From: Balanoglossus misakiensis
Lineage: Eukaryota; Hemichordata
Length of the DNA: 64,000 nt
NCBI GenBank assembly: GCA_040954595.2
Contig: CM082583.2
Location: 10,044,001 to 10,108,000 of the forward strand
Direction of reading: 5' to 3'
The translations under genes were made by a program, and so were the position numbers. Below are positions 12,401 to 27,400 of the stretch, piece by piece; positions within the stretch are counted from its first letter, which is position 1, and each line of letters starts with the position of its first letter. The notes beneath the pieces were generated by a model. That model had not been told where the DNA came from. It searched no databases and worked only from the letters and a program-made list of their open reading frames with translations.

Positions 12401-15400
12401 GATTGCCAGCTCTGCATGCTCATGTATGGTAGAATGTACATGTATTTGCTCTGTATTGTCATCTTCTGAGGAGGCACAGGTATATGTAGCCTTGTGTAAG
12501 CCCTCAAGCATGCTGAAGAGTTGTTGAGAAAAAGATTTGAGGTTTGCTTGGAATTGAGCTGATGAGATTAGATTTGGTTGTCTTGCCCTCATCACTGAGC
12601 CCAAGGTCGGATAACAAGATAGTGTGTGCATTTGTATTCCAAGGTCACCTGTTATACTGGTGACAGTCAATGTCTTGGTTGAATAAAAGGTCAAACAGGG
12701 ACAGATGTAGTTTCAGTTCAGTTCAAACACAATTAGAAAAGTAAGTGATGCCCCAGAAAGTGAACAATGAAGCAGTCTGAGGCTCAGTTGGATCTGCCAA
12801 TCAACAGGCTGGTTTGACTCCATTGATAGATATTTCACAGTGGGCTGACCCTTTATGTTGCACATGATTGGTTTATTTCTTGAGCTGTCATGAACATATC
12901 ATGTATGGTTTCTTCCGATTGGCCAATTCCATTGTCAGCGTCGCTCGTCAAACGGATGCACTACAGGTGCATGATTGCTGTAACTTGCAATTTATTTGTA
13001 CGAGTAGGAGATCAGTTCCGATTGAATTATAAATAGAGATACAGTTAGTGTTTCTTCGTGAACATTTTCTACCATCTTGAAAACGAAACATGGTGAATTA
13101 TTGCTAGGGTTACAGCTTTTCACCAGTGTTCGACAAAAATAAATCAACCTGCAGATTATTAAAAAGTTGAAACGAACATTTCTTTTGCATGATGAATTAT
13201 AGAAAATGCATTGTGATAAAGCGAACTGTGGATGCAAAATGTATGTTCAGTGAAGTTTGCAACATGGCAGCTAGATGATGTTGATCTGATCCTAGCTACC
13301 TACACAAAAGCATCTCCCTCAAAAATGAATAAAACATCCCTTGTTTTGTGCAAAAAGCAACTGAAATGATAACCCATTATCTTTGATATTTCAGTTGGTT
13401 TCTGTTGCCCGGGCAACACTATCAACGAAACATTTAGACGACGCAGCCAGAAAGTGCAGGCAGTAATATCTGTGCAGGTCTTTTGTTGATGGTCCAGGTT
13501 TCTGATTACCCTACGGCGAGATTATTCTCTTCCCGCCTCGCCTTGTCTGCGCACTGAAAACCCCTTACCCTGCAACAATTACCGGTGTGCATTCATCAGA
13601 CGAGAAGCCGAAGCTTGCAACTTCAATCGCGGGATGGTAATTGACTTTGATGAATAAAAAAATTGGCACTGCCGTGTCTGCTTGAATTAAGAATGGTCAT
13701 TTTTGCGAAGGGTTTCTCCTGAATCTTTTCAATTATGCATTACGTCGAGTCTCGCGTATTCTGTCACTGCCGAAATGAGGTCGTAGTTGACACAGGCGCA
13801 GTAGTGATGTTGAAGTATTCTGTTTCTATGGCGACGAGACCCCTAGCCAAAATTGGACATTTTTTTCTAAACTTTGCTGTTTTGCTGAAGGATTTTATTG
13901 TAGTGCTGTCTTTTGAGCGGAAAAAAAAACTAAATAAGGCAGTATCTTTTCTGTGTGAAAGGTTAAAGCAATGAGTGTAGATAAATCTGCGCATCTGGTC
14001 CATCTGGTGGGTGATATATGTTTGTACAACATTAGTATGAGCAAGCAAATAAAATGAAGTAAATAAATAAACAATGTCTGTATAAAAGTTATCATATACA
14101 GTGATGAGAGTAATTAATTACCCTGACCTGAACCTTACAAAGGTGTGCTGGCAATTAACAATGTCGAAGGATATCTCAAATCAACAGTACTTCCCGGTAA
14201 TGTTTCTCCTAATGTAATTCGATTTGTGTGTAATTGAATGAATAGAGCTGGAGACACAATTTTCACTCCCGCCATTGAACAGTTTGTACCCGCCTGCACT
14301 TTTCATATTAACAAAACATATTTGCAGCTGTGGTACATGTAGTCGTATTAAGAGAGGTCTTATTTGTGTAATTGCTCCTGTGTAGTGTGTGGTTTTATCT
14401 GAATTGAAGGTTTGAATGGTGAACCGTCCCCCTGAGAGAAGACTTGCATTAAGATTTGGACTCGAACACCGCAAACACAAATAGCAATTAGAATTCGGCA
14501 CGCAGAGACACAGACTCGTAAGGCAAGAAGGATTGGAGGAAAATTTCTTGATATCACATACTGTGGTATAAAGTACAGCATTAAAGAAAATTGCGAGTGG
14601 GCATTTATCACGGAGAGAAAAAAAAAGAACAAAGTTATATCAATAATGATGGTGCGCAAAGTGTGTTATTTTTCAATAGCCTCAATAAAATCACAGACAA
14701 GCACAGTAAAACGAACATTTTATAGATTTTTCTTCGCCCACACACTTGGCCATTAGTTCTCAAAGCAAAACAAGTTATTGTCACCAACAGGGGAGAACAG
14801 ATGTGTGACATTTTTGCGTTGATGAATGTGGGAGTTGAAAAAAAACCCCATCAATGATCAGTATTTATTACCATTTATAGGTTTGGAAGATAAGAAAAGA
14901 AAATGCAGAGTGTGGGATGAGAGGAGATTATTCTTGAATTCATTAAAATCAAATATCAATTCATGTTCACCAGGTGGAGTTGAATCCTGAGTCAGCAGAT
15001 AAAACAGGAGGTCTTTGAATTTATGCTTGACACTTTCATCCAGCCCGTCAATGAGGACATGCTTACATGTGAAAGTAGGGCACAGTCTGATTTGCATGAA
15101 GTTTGCCTCAGAGCTGTTTTACCTGTGACTGTTGTGAACCATCAGCCATCCATCAACACAATAAAAACATGTCAGCCATTGTGATGCTTTCCTTTGTAAC
15201 TGTCGTGTCAGTTGGCAAAATCAACGAAACTTTACCTAACCTTGATGTACAAATTGTGGAGGGTATCACTATTTACAGACACCAAAAAAATTAACCTTAC
15301 TGAAGACAGCAGCTTAATATGCATTTTTCCTACCAGAGAAGTGTTTTAATGTAACTCGACTACAAGAAAGCAGTAAATATGATCGGTAAACTCATGCCCC

Positions 15401-18400
15401 CAAGACTCTCAGACTTCTAACGAATATTGTCTTTTATTCTCCATTGTCTGTACTTTCTATTGATTTCTGTGTGTATGTTGGAGAACGCTGCCCTTCATGT
15501 GTGTGTTCCTTTCAAGGAAAATGCTCGATCAATATTTATCAAGAAACAATCGGGTATTTATATGCTAGTGATACATCAGAGAATGGGAGACGAGAGGGTG
15601 ATGTGCAAGGGTTTATTCTTTGGCAAAGGTCACAGGGTCTACTGCAGGTATTGAAACCAGTGTTTCATGAATGATTCAGGATTGTTTTAATCTCTGAAAT
15701 TAATATTGGATTTTGAACGCTGTAATTTAATATTAATGCTACTTTGAGTTTAATACATGTAGTGTCTTTCTGTAGTAGCAGACAGATGGTTTTTGACAGA
15801 AGATGTTATTTCCTTTTGCCATCATTGAGAGAATTCATTGGTGAGTTATGGGTTAAAGTTCAAAGGTAACTGTATGATGATTAGAATGTAAATATGTTAA
15901 TAAAACATTGATTTCTGTTAAACTCTTTGTGGGCTGTCCTTCAGCAGCAGTTTGTGTTGAGGTGTGAAATTTTCACATTGATTATTAGAAATCCATGGTA
16001 GATGACGAAATAAGATAAACACATGTTCTTTTCAGTGTGCTCCGTAAACATGATTTTTTTTTGCAAACTTGCTTATTTATGATTGCCATCATGGGTATGA
16101 TTATTGAAATTTTAATGCATTTGGTTCAGTTGTTCAAAAGGAAAAGTTCAATTTTTAGAGGAAAGTATTGCCAATTGTATCGTAATGCATGTATAATGAG
16201 ATTTTGGAATATTTTCTGAAGAGAATTAAAGGCTTCTTGTTTAAAATCAGGGTTATTCAAGGTCATAAGGTTATTCAAGGTCGCAGAAATCCAAAGTAAA
16301 ACCTTGTTGCCATGACAACCCTCATGCAGCTGAGGAAAATAAAGATTATGATGATGTAGTATGACAAAATGTCAGACTCATTTTCAAATTCTTAACACCA
16401 CGTTGTCATGACAACAGTCATTTTTCCCAAGAAAAGTAAAGTTTATCTTATTGTGGCTAGGGATAGGATGTTTTTATGCCACACACTGGATTGTATTCCA
16501 GACAGTTGCATAAGATTTGTGTGTTCGATAATTAGTTAGAAGAGGCAAAAGACAAATTCAATAAAAGTGAATACAAACATGGCTGTTATTATATCATTTG
16601 TGCACATGATAACAGTTTGGGCTTACATTTGCTACACTCAATCCCACCATTTTGTAGTGACCGCACTCTAAGCAAAAGACGTGGCTGTTTTGTTTGACTG
16701 CAGGTAAACACACCAGCTGTGGAAATGCAAAATCCAGGCACCCTAGAATCAACGGGAGGTAATCAATTGCGAGATGAGACAATTTTCATTGCTGTGTGTT
16801 TTTGAGGCTGTGTAATATCGAATACTTTATTTTCCAGCAAATTTTATCCAAATTTAATTTTCAAAATCTTGCAAGGAGGTGTTACTAGGCAAAGCTCGCA
16901 CCAAAGGGACAATAAATTTGTTGTAAAAATATTTGCAGACAAATACTGCGTATAATTTGCCGGACAATTTTTGGGGAAAATATTTAACAGGAATATTTGG
17001 CAGGGAGAATTACATTAGGCAATTTCGTTGGGAGAAGATTAGATATCAAGTAAATGTGCCAAGCCTGTTAGTGGACCACGGTACTACTTAAAAGACAAAA
17101 TTGAGATCTCAGAATGATCTGCTGTTTTGCTGTAATGGCTGCGTAATTTGCCTGTGGTTGCAAGGGCTGGCTGTAGGTTGTTGCGCTCTGTAATGGGAGT
17201 GGGATCATGCAAGGTCTGCTGAAACAGCAAATTGTTTTTCGCTATCAGGGAAAATATCTGAATGGGATACTGTACATCACCTCATATTTTCCCTCGCCAT
17301 AAAATGGTGGCCACATGTTTCTTTTCAAGGCACCAGATGGTACAAAAAAAACTCCACATGATGTGAGCATTATTTTTATAACTCTGGATCAGGTCACATG
17401 AGCCTGTTCTTGTTTCTAGTTTGTAAATAAATCATATTTCGTTAATAAACGTGCATTGTTCCCTCATAAAGCAGCAATTCTCACTAGTACTGCTATCGAT
17501 TCTGGGTTTCCTTTCCCACTGTAATGTGTAAGGTTCAAAGGCTCATTTCTAAGCCAAAGTATAAAGAGCATGATTATGAAGAGTCAATTACAGACTTGTA
17601 GAAATCACTTCACCGGAGCAAGGTGACATAATCATGGAGGCAGTGTTTTACTGTTTATTGCAAAGTAATGACTGATTTATACTACGGATAAACCAGTGAG
17701 ACTTGCAATTCTGCAGTTGATTTGAAAGTCAACTTCTTGTATCCGGTATTTGCTCCAGATGAGTGACTTAGAAATTATTTTCTGCTCTTTTTTTCCTGAA
17801 TAGTTTAGAAAAGGAATTTTCTCACCAGTTACCACAGGCACATGTCTTAAAAAGTCGCAAACAGTACTGAACAGAGAGACATGTGAGTGTTTTTGTTTGT
17901 GAGGGTATCATGTACATCATGTCTAGAGAGATGAAGTTAATTTGATTACATGTATTTGGTTAAGAAGTAATGAGCTTTATGTCTGTGGTGAAATCAATCA
18001 GACAAGTAATTATGTTGATATGTTCGTATTGAAAAGTGGGAATTGAATTTTTCAGCAACTAGATTTTCAGAACTTCCAGCTTCATCAAACTTGCTTGTTT
18101 ATAATGCTTTTGGTATTCGCAAAACATTGTTTCTTGTCCGTCAAATAGCAATCAGTGACTCTTGTGTGGTGATTGGATTTGTATCATTGTGCTTTTCACA
18201 ATTTTCATTTGATTTTTGACATTTCATTTGGAGACTATACCCCATGGACTTCAGAAAACCGAGAGAAAAATCCAACAGTGAAAAAACTTTAATCAACAGA
18301 GAAGACTCAGGTTTTTGAGTTAGCCATTTGCCTGAAGTCTAGACAGCAATGAAATGTTGCAAGTAATTCACCTGTGGGGCATTCAAATGGAAACTGTCAT

Positions 18401-21400
18401 TAGCCTGTAATCTGTAATAAAGGATCAATGCGGCGTGCAATTTGTGAAAGAGATGCGTTCGATTTGATGACATGATGTAATGACTGTGAACCTCCTTGAA
18501 TTATTGTTCTGCAATGTGTTTCCTGTGTGCACTGCATGGTGGGATAGGCAGACTGTCCCCCCCCCCCCCCTGGGCACAATTCAAATGTAACCAATTCTGA
18601 TTGATTACTGGCGACTTGATGCGTTGGTAACGTAGCACCTCCGTCGCTTTATCGTGATTCGGTACTGGCTTCGCGCTTAGAAACGTGCGAAATTTCACTC
18701 GGTGTTTGACACAAGGAGTATTTGGGTAGATAAAATTTGTTTTGGAGAGAATGAATTAAAATTGACATTGTTGCTGTCTTGGATGAAATTGAAGGTGAGA
18801 TCAAGCTTGTTGGCTGATGAAATTGTGTGTGGGTGGGAAGCAGTCACCGTAGGTGAAAAAAAAATCTGTAGTCCATTTTTGAGTGGGTTTTTGCTTTTGA
18901 AAAAGGCGAGACACTTACATCATATGGGGATGATTCAGTCCCATCCACTGAAGGACAGACAGCTAGGTCTCCTTGTCTGTTGTATGAAGATCCTGTTTAC
19001 ATAATTGATGGTTTGAGAGTCAGTGAATGACAGTACAAAGATGCCGTGTCTGAGTGTGCGACTCCAGTATTGCCATAATCATGTACAACATTTCAAGATT
19101 ATGAAATGTGCAATGTGATATCACAAGGAATGATTAGAAAATAAAGTAACACTAATGTTGGCATACATTGACCATTTGCATTATGTGGAAATATGTGATG
19201 TACTTTTACAATATTGAAATCGATAGATTTTTTTAGCAGTATTTATTAAATATTCCAAAAACCGTCTGGTAAGATAAATCAGATTTAGTAGACTGATAAC
19301 CAGATGAATAATGTTGGCAGTTGGTTCAGAGTTGAAAAATGAAACTTTAAGTCAGCAAGAGTGAAACTGTAATAAGCAATATCCTGTCAGAGGAGAATAG
19401 ATGCGGGCAAAAATGGATAGCAATATGGTGGATTTTCTGGCCAGGTACTTGTAAACTTGTCGGTTGTCTTTTCTTTTCTTTGAAGTCGTTGCCAATATTG
19501 GATGATGAATGACGAAACGATGAGATGGCGGTGATTGAAGAGAGGCCATTCAATTTGCAATATTGGCACATGCAGCAGTGGTTGTTCAACCTTAAAGGGA
19601 ACCTGAGAATAAACAGTTGGCAGAGAGAAAAAGATTATGATGTCTGCATATAGTTTTCATCATCGTGTCCAAGTTGCCGTTGTTGCGTAATTAAAGGCTG
19701 CATGTTACAGTCTGTGTATTTGCTAAAAGTGATTTCAAGATCAGATGCAGATGTAACTTTTGTGTTGGCATGTGTTATTATGGAAGGGTGGCACTGGCAA
19801 AGGACTGGGAGCAGTTCCATCCATGATCACCCTATCAGGAAAACAATCATAAATTGGCGAAGGAGAGAGCAGTGCAGATGAGGACAGAGACGTGCGGCTG
19901 AAAATGTGGAATTAAGTGTACTGGCACGTTCCTGGTGGAAGTAAATGTCGTTATGCAGTGACAGCTGAAATAGTAATGAACAAGCTTCATTGTGGTGTTC
20001 TTGAAGTGGGATACAAGTTGTAAATCCAGCAATTTCCTGTTTGTGCAAACTCATTTGCTTCATTTCCCATTGCATTTATTGAAGATGGTGTGAGCTCCCC
20101 AAACCCCAGTCTCTAATATTCTATTTTTATAAGAGGTGGGGGAATAAATATCATATGAATGAAAAATATTTTAATTTTATTTTATTATGCGAGTAAAATA
20201 GGATGAAACCAGCATTAATTCACACCATACATTACAGGTACATGTACATGACCACTGAAGTCAAAATTCAAGAAAATTCAGAAGTAGAACATTGATTCAT
20301 CTGCAGTTCAACATCAGTCTGACCACACAAAATAACATTTTTGGAGAAATTAAAGTGCTCTGTATCAATAAAATTCATGGTTTGCAATTTAAGTGTTTAT
20401 AGGAAAAAAATGATTTTAGCAACTGATACAGCCAACGGCATGTTTGCTTTTGACATTTGATTCAGGTGTAAAGACACCCTAACAGTGATCCCGGGCAAAG
20501 CTGTGAATCACTAATGGCTCGTATTTCAAATGTATCTCTTTCTGTGTTAGCAGGTGTGTTTGTCGATACCTATCATGGCAATCGTACCTGCCTACATCAA
20601 AGGTATTGCTGTAGGTCAGAAGAAAAAAAATTAATTTTGAGTCCTCGCCAGGTTTGTTTTCATTCATTGGCATAGGTACTTTCACTACTGTTTTCACAGA
20701 GGTTTGGGAATATAATTGTAAAAGAAGTCAGGAAATTTTGTAGCATGTGGTTACCACATCATAATCATTAGGCCGGTCAGTTTGAAGCTAAGGCCAAATG
20801 ATTTGGGGAGTGAGTGCATTTAAAAAAAAAGCATTATTCTGCCCACAAATGGAAACAGTGGTGTGGGCACTAAATGGAGCACCTTGGGAAAATATGGTGA
20901 CATACATGTAAAATGTCGTAGTTTCTCTCGACCACATTGTGTGAGGCAAACGTTCTGGGAATTAGGATAATAGTTAACCTGCTGCCCTGAATAAACACAC
21001 TGCTCATGTGGTCAACCTTTCCAGTTTGAGAAACGACAATCATAACCTATCCAGTACCCATAAATTACGCTTACAGTCAAAAATGGCAGTTTACATGGCC
21101 AATCATCCAAAAGACAAACAGCACAGCCTAGCTGGCACAGCATGGTGGCCTACAGCAGAGCTACATTCGAATTAGTAGATCATTTGCTCATTGCTGGCTT
21201 GTTCTGATGATCAATGGTGTAGCGGTGCATGTGTGTGTGTGTGTGAGTGCATGCACGCACACACATGCATATGTCTGATGTTGCGCCCGCATCTGACCTG
21301 CATTTTGTATTTAGTGTGTCGTAGATGCAATTGAATGAAATAATTAACAGGTTTAATGTTTATCACTTAGAATACCATATGGTCACACCCAGGCTTAATG

Positions 21401-24400
21401 CCCGCACTAAAATGTAAATGGCCCGTCGGGCTTATTTTTGAACGGAATGTTTCAATAAAAAACATAAAGCCTAAATATATACTCAAAACATTCAAGCCAA
21501 AAGATGCCACTTGTCAAGCAGTATAGTAGATAGATATTTGAACATTTTGTTTTTCAGTACTTCTTCCCGGCATAACATGTTTTCCTCAGACAGCTGACTT
21601 AGCCCCAGGGATACTTCGGCAGATAACATTTATTTCACTATCTAAGAAGGGTGCCTTGGACTGAAAAGATTTCCCTGGTTTGATGCAGGGGGAATGGATG
21701 ACCCCTGTTCATGTGTTTTATCTGCTGCGCCTTTTAATTTATTCACTGCTCAGTGTGGTTTGAGGCAAATACGTGTAAGTTTCCTTTCCTATCAGAAAGA
21801 CACGTTTTCTCCACAAGATTACCACTCCCACTGTCGCCATACCTCGAGCTCCAACTGACATTTTGTTGAGCATGAAGACTTTCAGGGGGGGCTTTTCCTG
21901 GTTGATAATTCATCTCTGTACAAATTGTATGATTTAGACAGTGGAAATTTTCTCATCTTGAGTGCACGTACATTTTATGGTGTCATAAAACCAACTCTTG
22001 CCAGTTTTTGTTTCTTCTTACGAAGAGCTTTGTCTCTTTGTTCTTGGTAATTTCTCTGACTACTGATTCAAGACAAGGCTTTGTCTTTTTTCTGATGCGT
22101 GTGCTTAGTATTCTGCCAGTGTCACTCATGCAGGAAACACGCACACACACAAAAAAGTGACATGCAGGTGTTAAAACATGAATCTATATTTATGAGCCAT
22201 CCTTCCATGTGTGCTGTCTCCACTATTTCCAGCAGTGATTTAGGGACTCTTCGCAAGACCAGATTTAGTTTTACAATGAGTTATTATATAAACAGTGATG
22301 TAAGTATTCATCCCGCATTGATAAAATCCTTCACTTTAAGGTGTCAAGATTCAGTAACCCATAAACCCCAGTCTGACAAATAGTTTGTATGCAGCAAGAA
22401 ATGTCCATTTGCATGTCCTCCATATGCTATTATAAGCCTGAATAATCTCGATATTTTCCCATCAAATTCTGAAAGCCATCATTTTGTGGAGTAGAGGGAC
22501 TTTGCGTCAATTCCTCATTGTGGAGTATTGTGAAATGCTGGACATTAAAATTCTGAGCATTAGAGCAATATTTTAAAAGACATACCTTCGAAATGTCAAG
22601 TGGAAAGGTGAAGAGGGTTGACCCCAATTTCAGAAATTGTTTTTGTATGTTAAGTTCATAAAATTAATAGCAACAGATCAAAAGTCTGTTATGTATATTG
22701 ATGATATTTTAATGAAATAGATTATGTAGAGGTTAAAGGCATCGCCAGTTTACAATGTTTGTTGATCTACCCATTTTGTTTTTGGGGAAAAAGAACTTGG
22801 ATGTTCCTAAATTGTATTATATCACTTGCCTAATTAATTTAGATGTGAAATGTGAGAAGATACATTTCACAATTCAGTGCTTCTCTCTGTGATAAAATGT
22901 AATCTGCCAGACAGTGTTGCCCACCCTCTGAATTCATCTGGTCCCTGTGGATGAGAATTTCCCGGAGGCTTGAGAGACAAAATGATACGCAGGCTCGCAC
23001 AGCATTGGCTGCTTCTTGAGCCCTTTATCACTACAACGTACGAAGGGCTAAATGAATATAAGGTTATTGAGCTACAAGTTAATTTGAAGATGCCGATGCA
23101 TGCAAAGTGATTCTCGGGGCAGGAAGTTGTGCATGTCACGTCACTGATGACTTCGACAACAAGGCAAAGCGAGGCGAAGCAAAAGATGGCAGATTGATGA
23201 AGTTTAACCTCGACCAAGCCATCGGGTGGAATCCAAGGACAGCCAGACAAGCCGATTTTTCAAGTGGGAGTCATTTTCATTCGGCAACAAGCATACTTTT
23301 AAAGCAAGATCCTTTTCTGCTTGACCCTATGTTTGATCCTTTCACCACCGTGGTTTCGTCCAAACCCATATTGTTTTGTGTGGTAAATTTGGACCTCTAT
23401 ACACAGAAATAGGGGTGAAAGGGTTAATGTCATGTGGACAACTTAATGCAGCTGCCTCGTCCCTCTCATTGTATCATCCATTGTGTGTGATTGATTCAAC
23501 ACAAGCTGGTGTGTGTTGATTTATTTTATCAATACCATCAAATACTAAATGTACACACAAACTATGATACAGGATGACATTTTATATCACCATAAAATTA
23601 AATGCAAAATCTCTGAGGAGAGTGGTACACTTAATCTTAAATTTGATTAATCTGTGTACTGTGAACTATAAAAAGAAATTGTGGATTTCAAATTAAAATC
23701 TTGGATTAAGATACGGCAGGTGTGTAAAGGTGCATCTGGATTCAGCAGAGACGGGCAAACGGCCATGTCAATGATTACTGCTGATTACTGCAGAGATGTT
23801 CGGTTGGTTGTTTGACCTGCGGTGTAATTCTCTTGTGTGTGTGTGTCTCACCTTCCCCTGATCTACATCTGTCTGGTGCATTCCAGCTATCTCTCTGCCC
23901 CACAGGCCGTACACATCCTAATAACCCTGTTGGCGAATCTTTAACGCCATCGGTGAAAGGGCCTGCCACTATCACGCTCTTGATTTTAATCTGCATCCAG
24001 AATATTTTTCTTCTTCTTCATTTGCTGTTCAAGATACGGATGTGGAACGTCGTCTGCGCACGGGATGAAGGCAAATGCATTTGTAAGATTGCAGTGCAAT
24101 CACTATGAAATTTTTTGAATCGGGAATCACAGAAAGTAATAAAGGACAGCGTGTGAAAATTCTGAATGGGTCGCGGACGGGAATCTGCTCATTGTGACTC
24201 AGTGCCCAAAACACTTCATAATATCCTTGCGTGCGTGTCTCGCGAATTTCCTGTCTGTCCCGAATACGCTCTTAGATGATGAGGCTGTCTTTTTATTGCC
24301 TTGCCACAACTTCAAATCTTCTTCTCACGTCATTATCCCCAGTACAGATCAACCGCTGCGTCTCCACAGATTGGAGTTTCGGTCACTGTCCGCATTAGGG

Positions 24401-27400
24401 ATACTGCTGTTCCCTGCATGTGTCCTTATTTGGGATGTTATACTGTTCACCATCAGTGTACACACTGAAGTATTGCTGTCTGGTTGTATGCAGTACATGC
24501 GAAGGTTTTCATTCTGTTCTGCCATTAAATGGTGGAAATGGGTAGCCAGAGATGTCAGGGGCCTATTTTCTTTGTGGCAAATGGTCTTTCTGAGCATGGC
24601 TGCATTTTGCTACGGTTCAGAACGGGGACATGGACAAGACATCAGTTTTATTATCTGATGTTTTCTACAGTATTCACCGACCAAGAAGTCATTGCCATGG
24701 TTACCAGACTCAATTACTGTGTAAATAATTGGAAAATAAAATCAATTACAAGACTATTAAGATGGAGATATCTTATTTAGATATCTCAGAGTGATGGGAA
24801 TGATTCCTCATTGGCTGTTCAAAGCGTGCATGTCATGTGGATGTAGTAATTCTTTATCGCTAAATGGTGCAGCCCATCGCTAAAGCCTCGGAAGCTGAGA
24901 AATGTTGGGAAAACAACTATTTAAAGATTGTCTCTTTATAGTGGAGCCTATCTTAGCTTTAAATCTGTCTGTAGTCAAGGTTAAATTTCCTCTTTGATAA
25001 TTAGACATTGATAATGGAACCCCATTATGTGATTAATAAACTTTAATGAGTGGAAACAATGCATTGTGGGTAGGCAGATGATCCCGACATAGAGTACTAT
25101 GAATCATAGCTGATGTATTGATCAGGAAATAAAAATGATGACACTTGTTTTGATAGTAAAATACTATCTTCTATCATGATATGTACCGCTAATCATGTGA
25201 CTAGTTGTTTAAAGTTGCACCCTTGAGAATCTGTTAGAAATTTTATTTGTGCTCTAATTTCTCTTTATATTGCAAAGTAGAAAGAAAATGTGCACTGTTG
25301 GAGATAGCTCTTACACGAATATATATATACCTGGTAATCTACTAAATTACAGTTATCATGAATACTATTATTACAAAACTGACTGTTAATATGATGTGCT
25401 TACATTAGTGAGTGTGTGATGGACATAATTATGGCAGTTATTTGCATCAAGTGAACCTGTGGTACTTAGTATATCATCCAATTCCTGCCCTATGTCTACT
25501 TCAGCTGTGTGGATGAATTTGACAAGATAATTGGATATTTCATGATTGTATGATGAGATCATGAGCTGACAAGTTGGTGATAAGAAGGATGAAATTATGA
25601 CAAATAATTATGGCTGTGTGAGGATTGAAAATCGGTTGGAAGTATTAAAGCACTGATGAAGTGGTGGTGAAACAGGCACTTGTACTCTGCGGACTTGAAG
25701 ACACCCTGAAAATTGTATTTAATGAAGTGAAACACTTGCTGCAGGCTGCGAGGCTGTTCACTTCAAACTTAGACTGTGTGTTTCTTGTGTTGCCTCAATA
25801 TCCCTTCCACTATTAAACCAGTTTCAGTGATTGTGTTCTGTCGCCCCTCGTGCCAAGACTACGCAGTGTGTACAAAGGTAATAAGTATCTCGCAGTGGCT
25901 GTTTGAGTATGTGATTTTGAGCGAGACTCTGTGATCTGCACTGCTACTTAGGGTTCTTTGCTTGTAATGGAAAATCCAAACAGATAGAAACGGCAACAGA
26001 AAGGCAAACACCTGAGATCAGAAGTTAAATGGCACTTCAGTTAGCTTGATTTTCTTTCATCTATAAACTTAATAAAAGACTGGTAGCTGGATTCTTAAAC
26101 AGCTGTTCCAGATTATTTTACTGATGTTTCTTTCAATGAAAATGTTTTTTTTCGTGTTACTTCAAGTGAAAAGGGGAGCCATCAGTATAATTGCTGCATT
26201 TTCTCATAGGTATGCCATCAGCTCTTGTGTGACGTGGCTTTTAAATCTGACAAGGTTAAGAGTGGGTGTTTTGGTGTTAAATGCAACAATGAAAATGCTT
26301 CACTTTAAATTTTAATGTGCCCAAGTAAATCATTATAGTTTTGTGTTTAATTGTTACAGATGGCCATCTTCAAGGGCAAAACTAATGGTTCCAGAAAATA
26401 GTCAAATCCAGCGTGGTATTCAAATTTAATTTGCTCTTGAACTTCACCACTTCATTTTGGCCTTGACTGACTTTCCCACTTCTTGCCCGTGAACATGTGC
26501 ACGTGTGCAATTGACTTAAGTGCTTGATGATAGATGTACTGTTCTGTGAGTTTTTCTGCATTTCTCGGAAGTGTTGACGTAAATGTGGATGAAGTTATTT
26601 GCAGAAGCAGGATGTCAGTTTGCAAAAAAAAGCCTATTCCAAGACAGAATGTTACTTCCTAATTCAGGAGACACAGATATAAATACTTTGTAGTACCATG
26701 GTTACCAACATATAAACATGTAGATGAACAAATGCACATGTTCATTGTCGAAATGCGCTCTCAAAAGAAATCATTCACTAATTAAAAACAAAATAAGTAA
26801 AAAATCTCACGTAATATTGTGAGCTTTTTACATGTATTTTTAATTTACATTCTGGCAGTGTCAGCTTCCAGTGTATCATTATAATGATATAAGCAAGATG
26901 TATGTGACATAATTCAGTGTGGAATTAGATTTGATAGAGAGCCTCTTTCAGGAGGCTGCTGTGAGATGCAGTAGATGAGATGCATAATTGATAGACAATG
27001 TAATCTAATTTCTGAAATAATGCATAACAGATGTGCTTTCAGTCTGTCGTGTCCAGAAGGGTTAGTGACATCTACTTGAGATGTGTAGATTGGACTGTAT
27101 AGGCAGGCTGTATGCCATCTCTTACCTGTATGACTATGAGTTTCTGTTCCGCAATAAAGGTATCTGTGGCATCACAATATCTTTAAAAGCAAAAATGAAC
27201 CAGTGTTTTTACTGACTAACCCCTTTCACCTACTGGTGACCTATGATGCCATTTGTAAGTTATCTTCCAAGTTGGGTTCAAACTGGATGTCCCAACAACA
27301 TGGATATATTAAACATTGCTGATAAGGAGTATACTTAAATGAAGTCAGAGGAGAAGTGGATTGTGTGTGAAAAGAACAAAAAACCTGCATTTACTGGGGC

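Noticed and set aside
12332-12694. 120-codon minus-strand ORF
   Set aside because: No family resemblance; it includes a translated (GA)n microsatellite (LSLSLS).
22867-23250. 127-codon minus-strand ORF
   Set aside because: No recognisable motif; the Cys/Ser-rich sequence looks like translated noncoding DNA.
24194-24658. 154-codon ORF in intron 1
   Set aside because: No recognisable domain or repeat, no neighbours, and a length that can arise by chance in a 41-kb intron.
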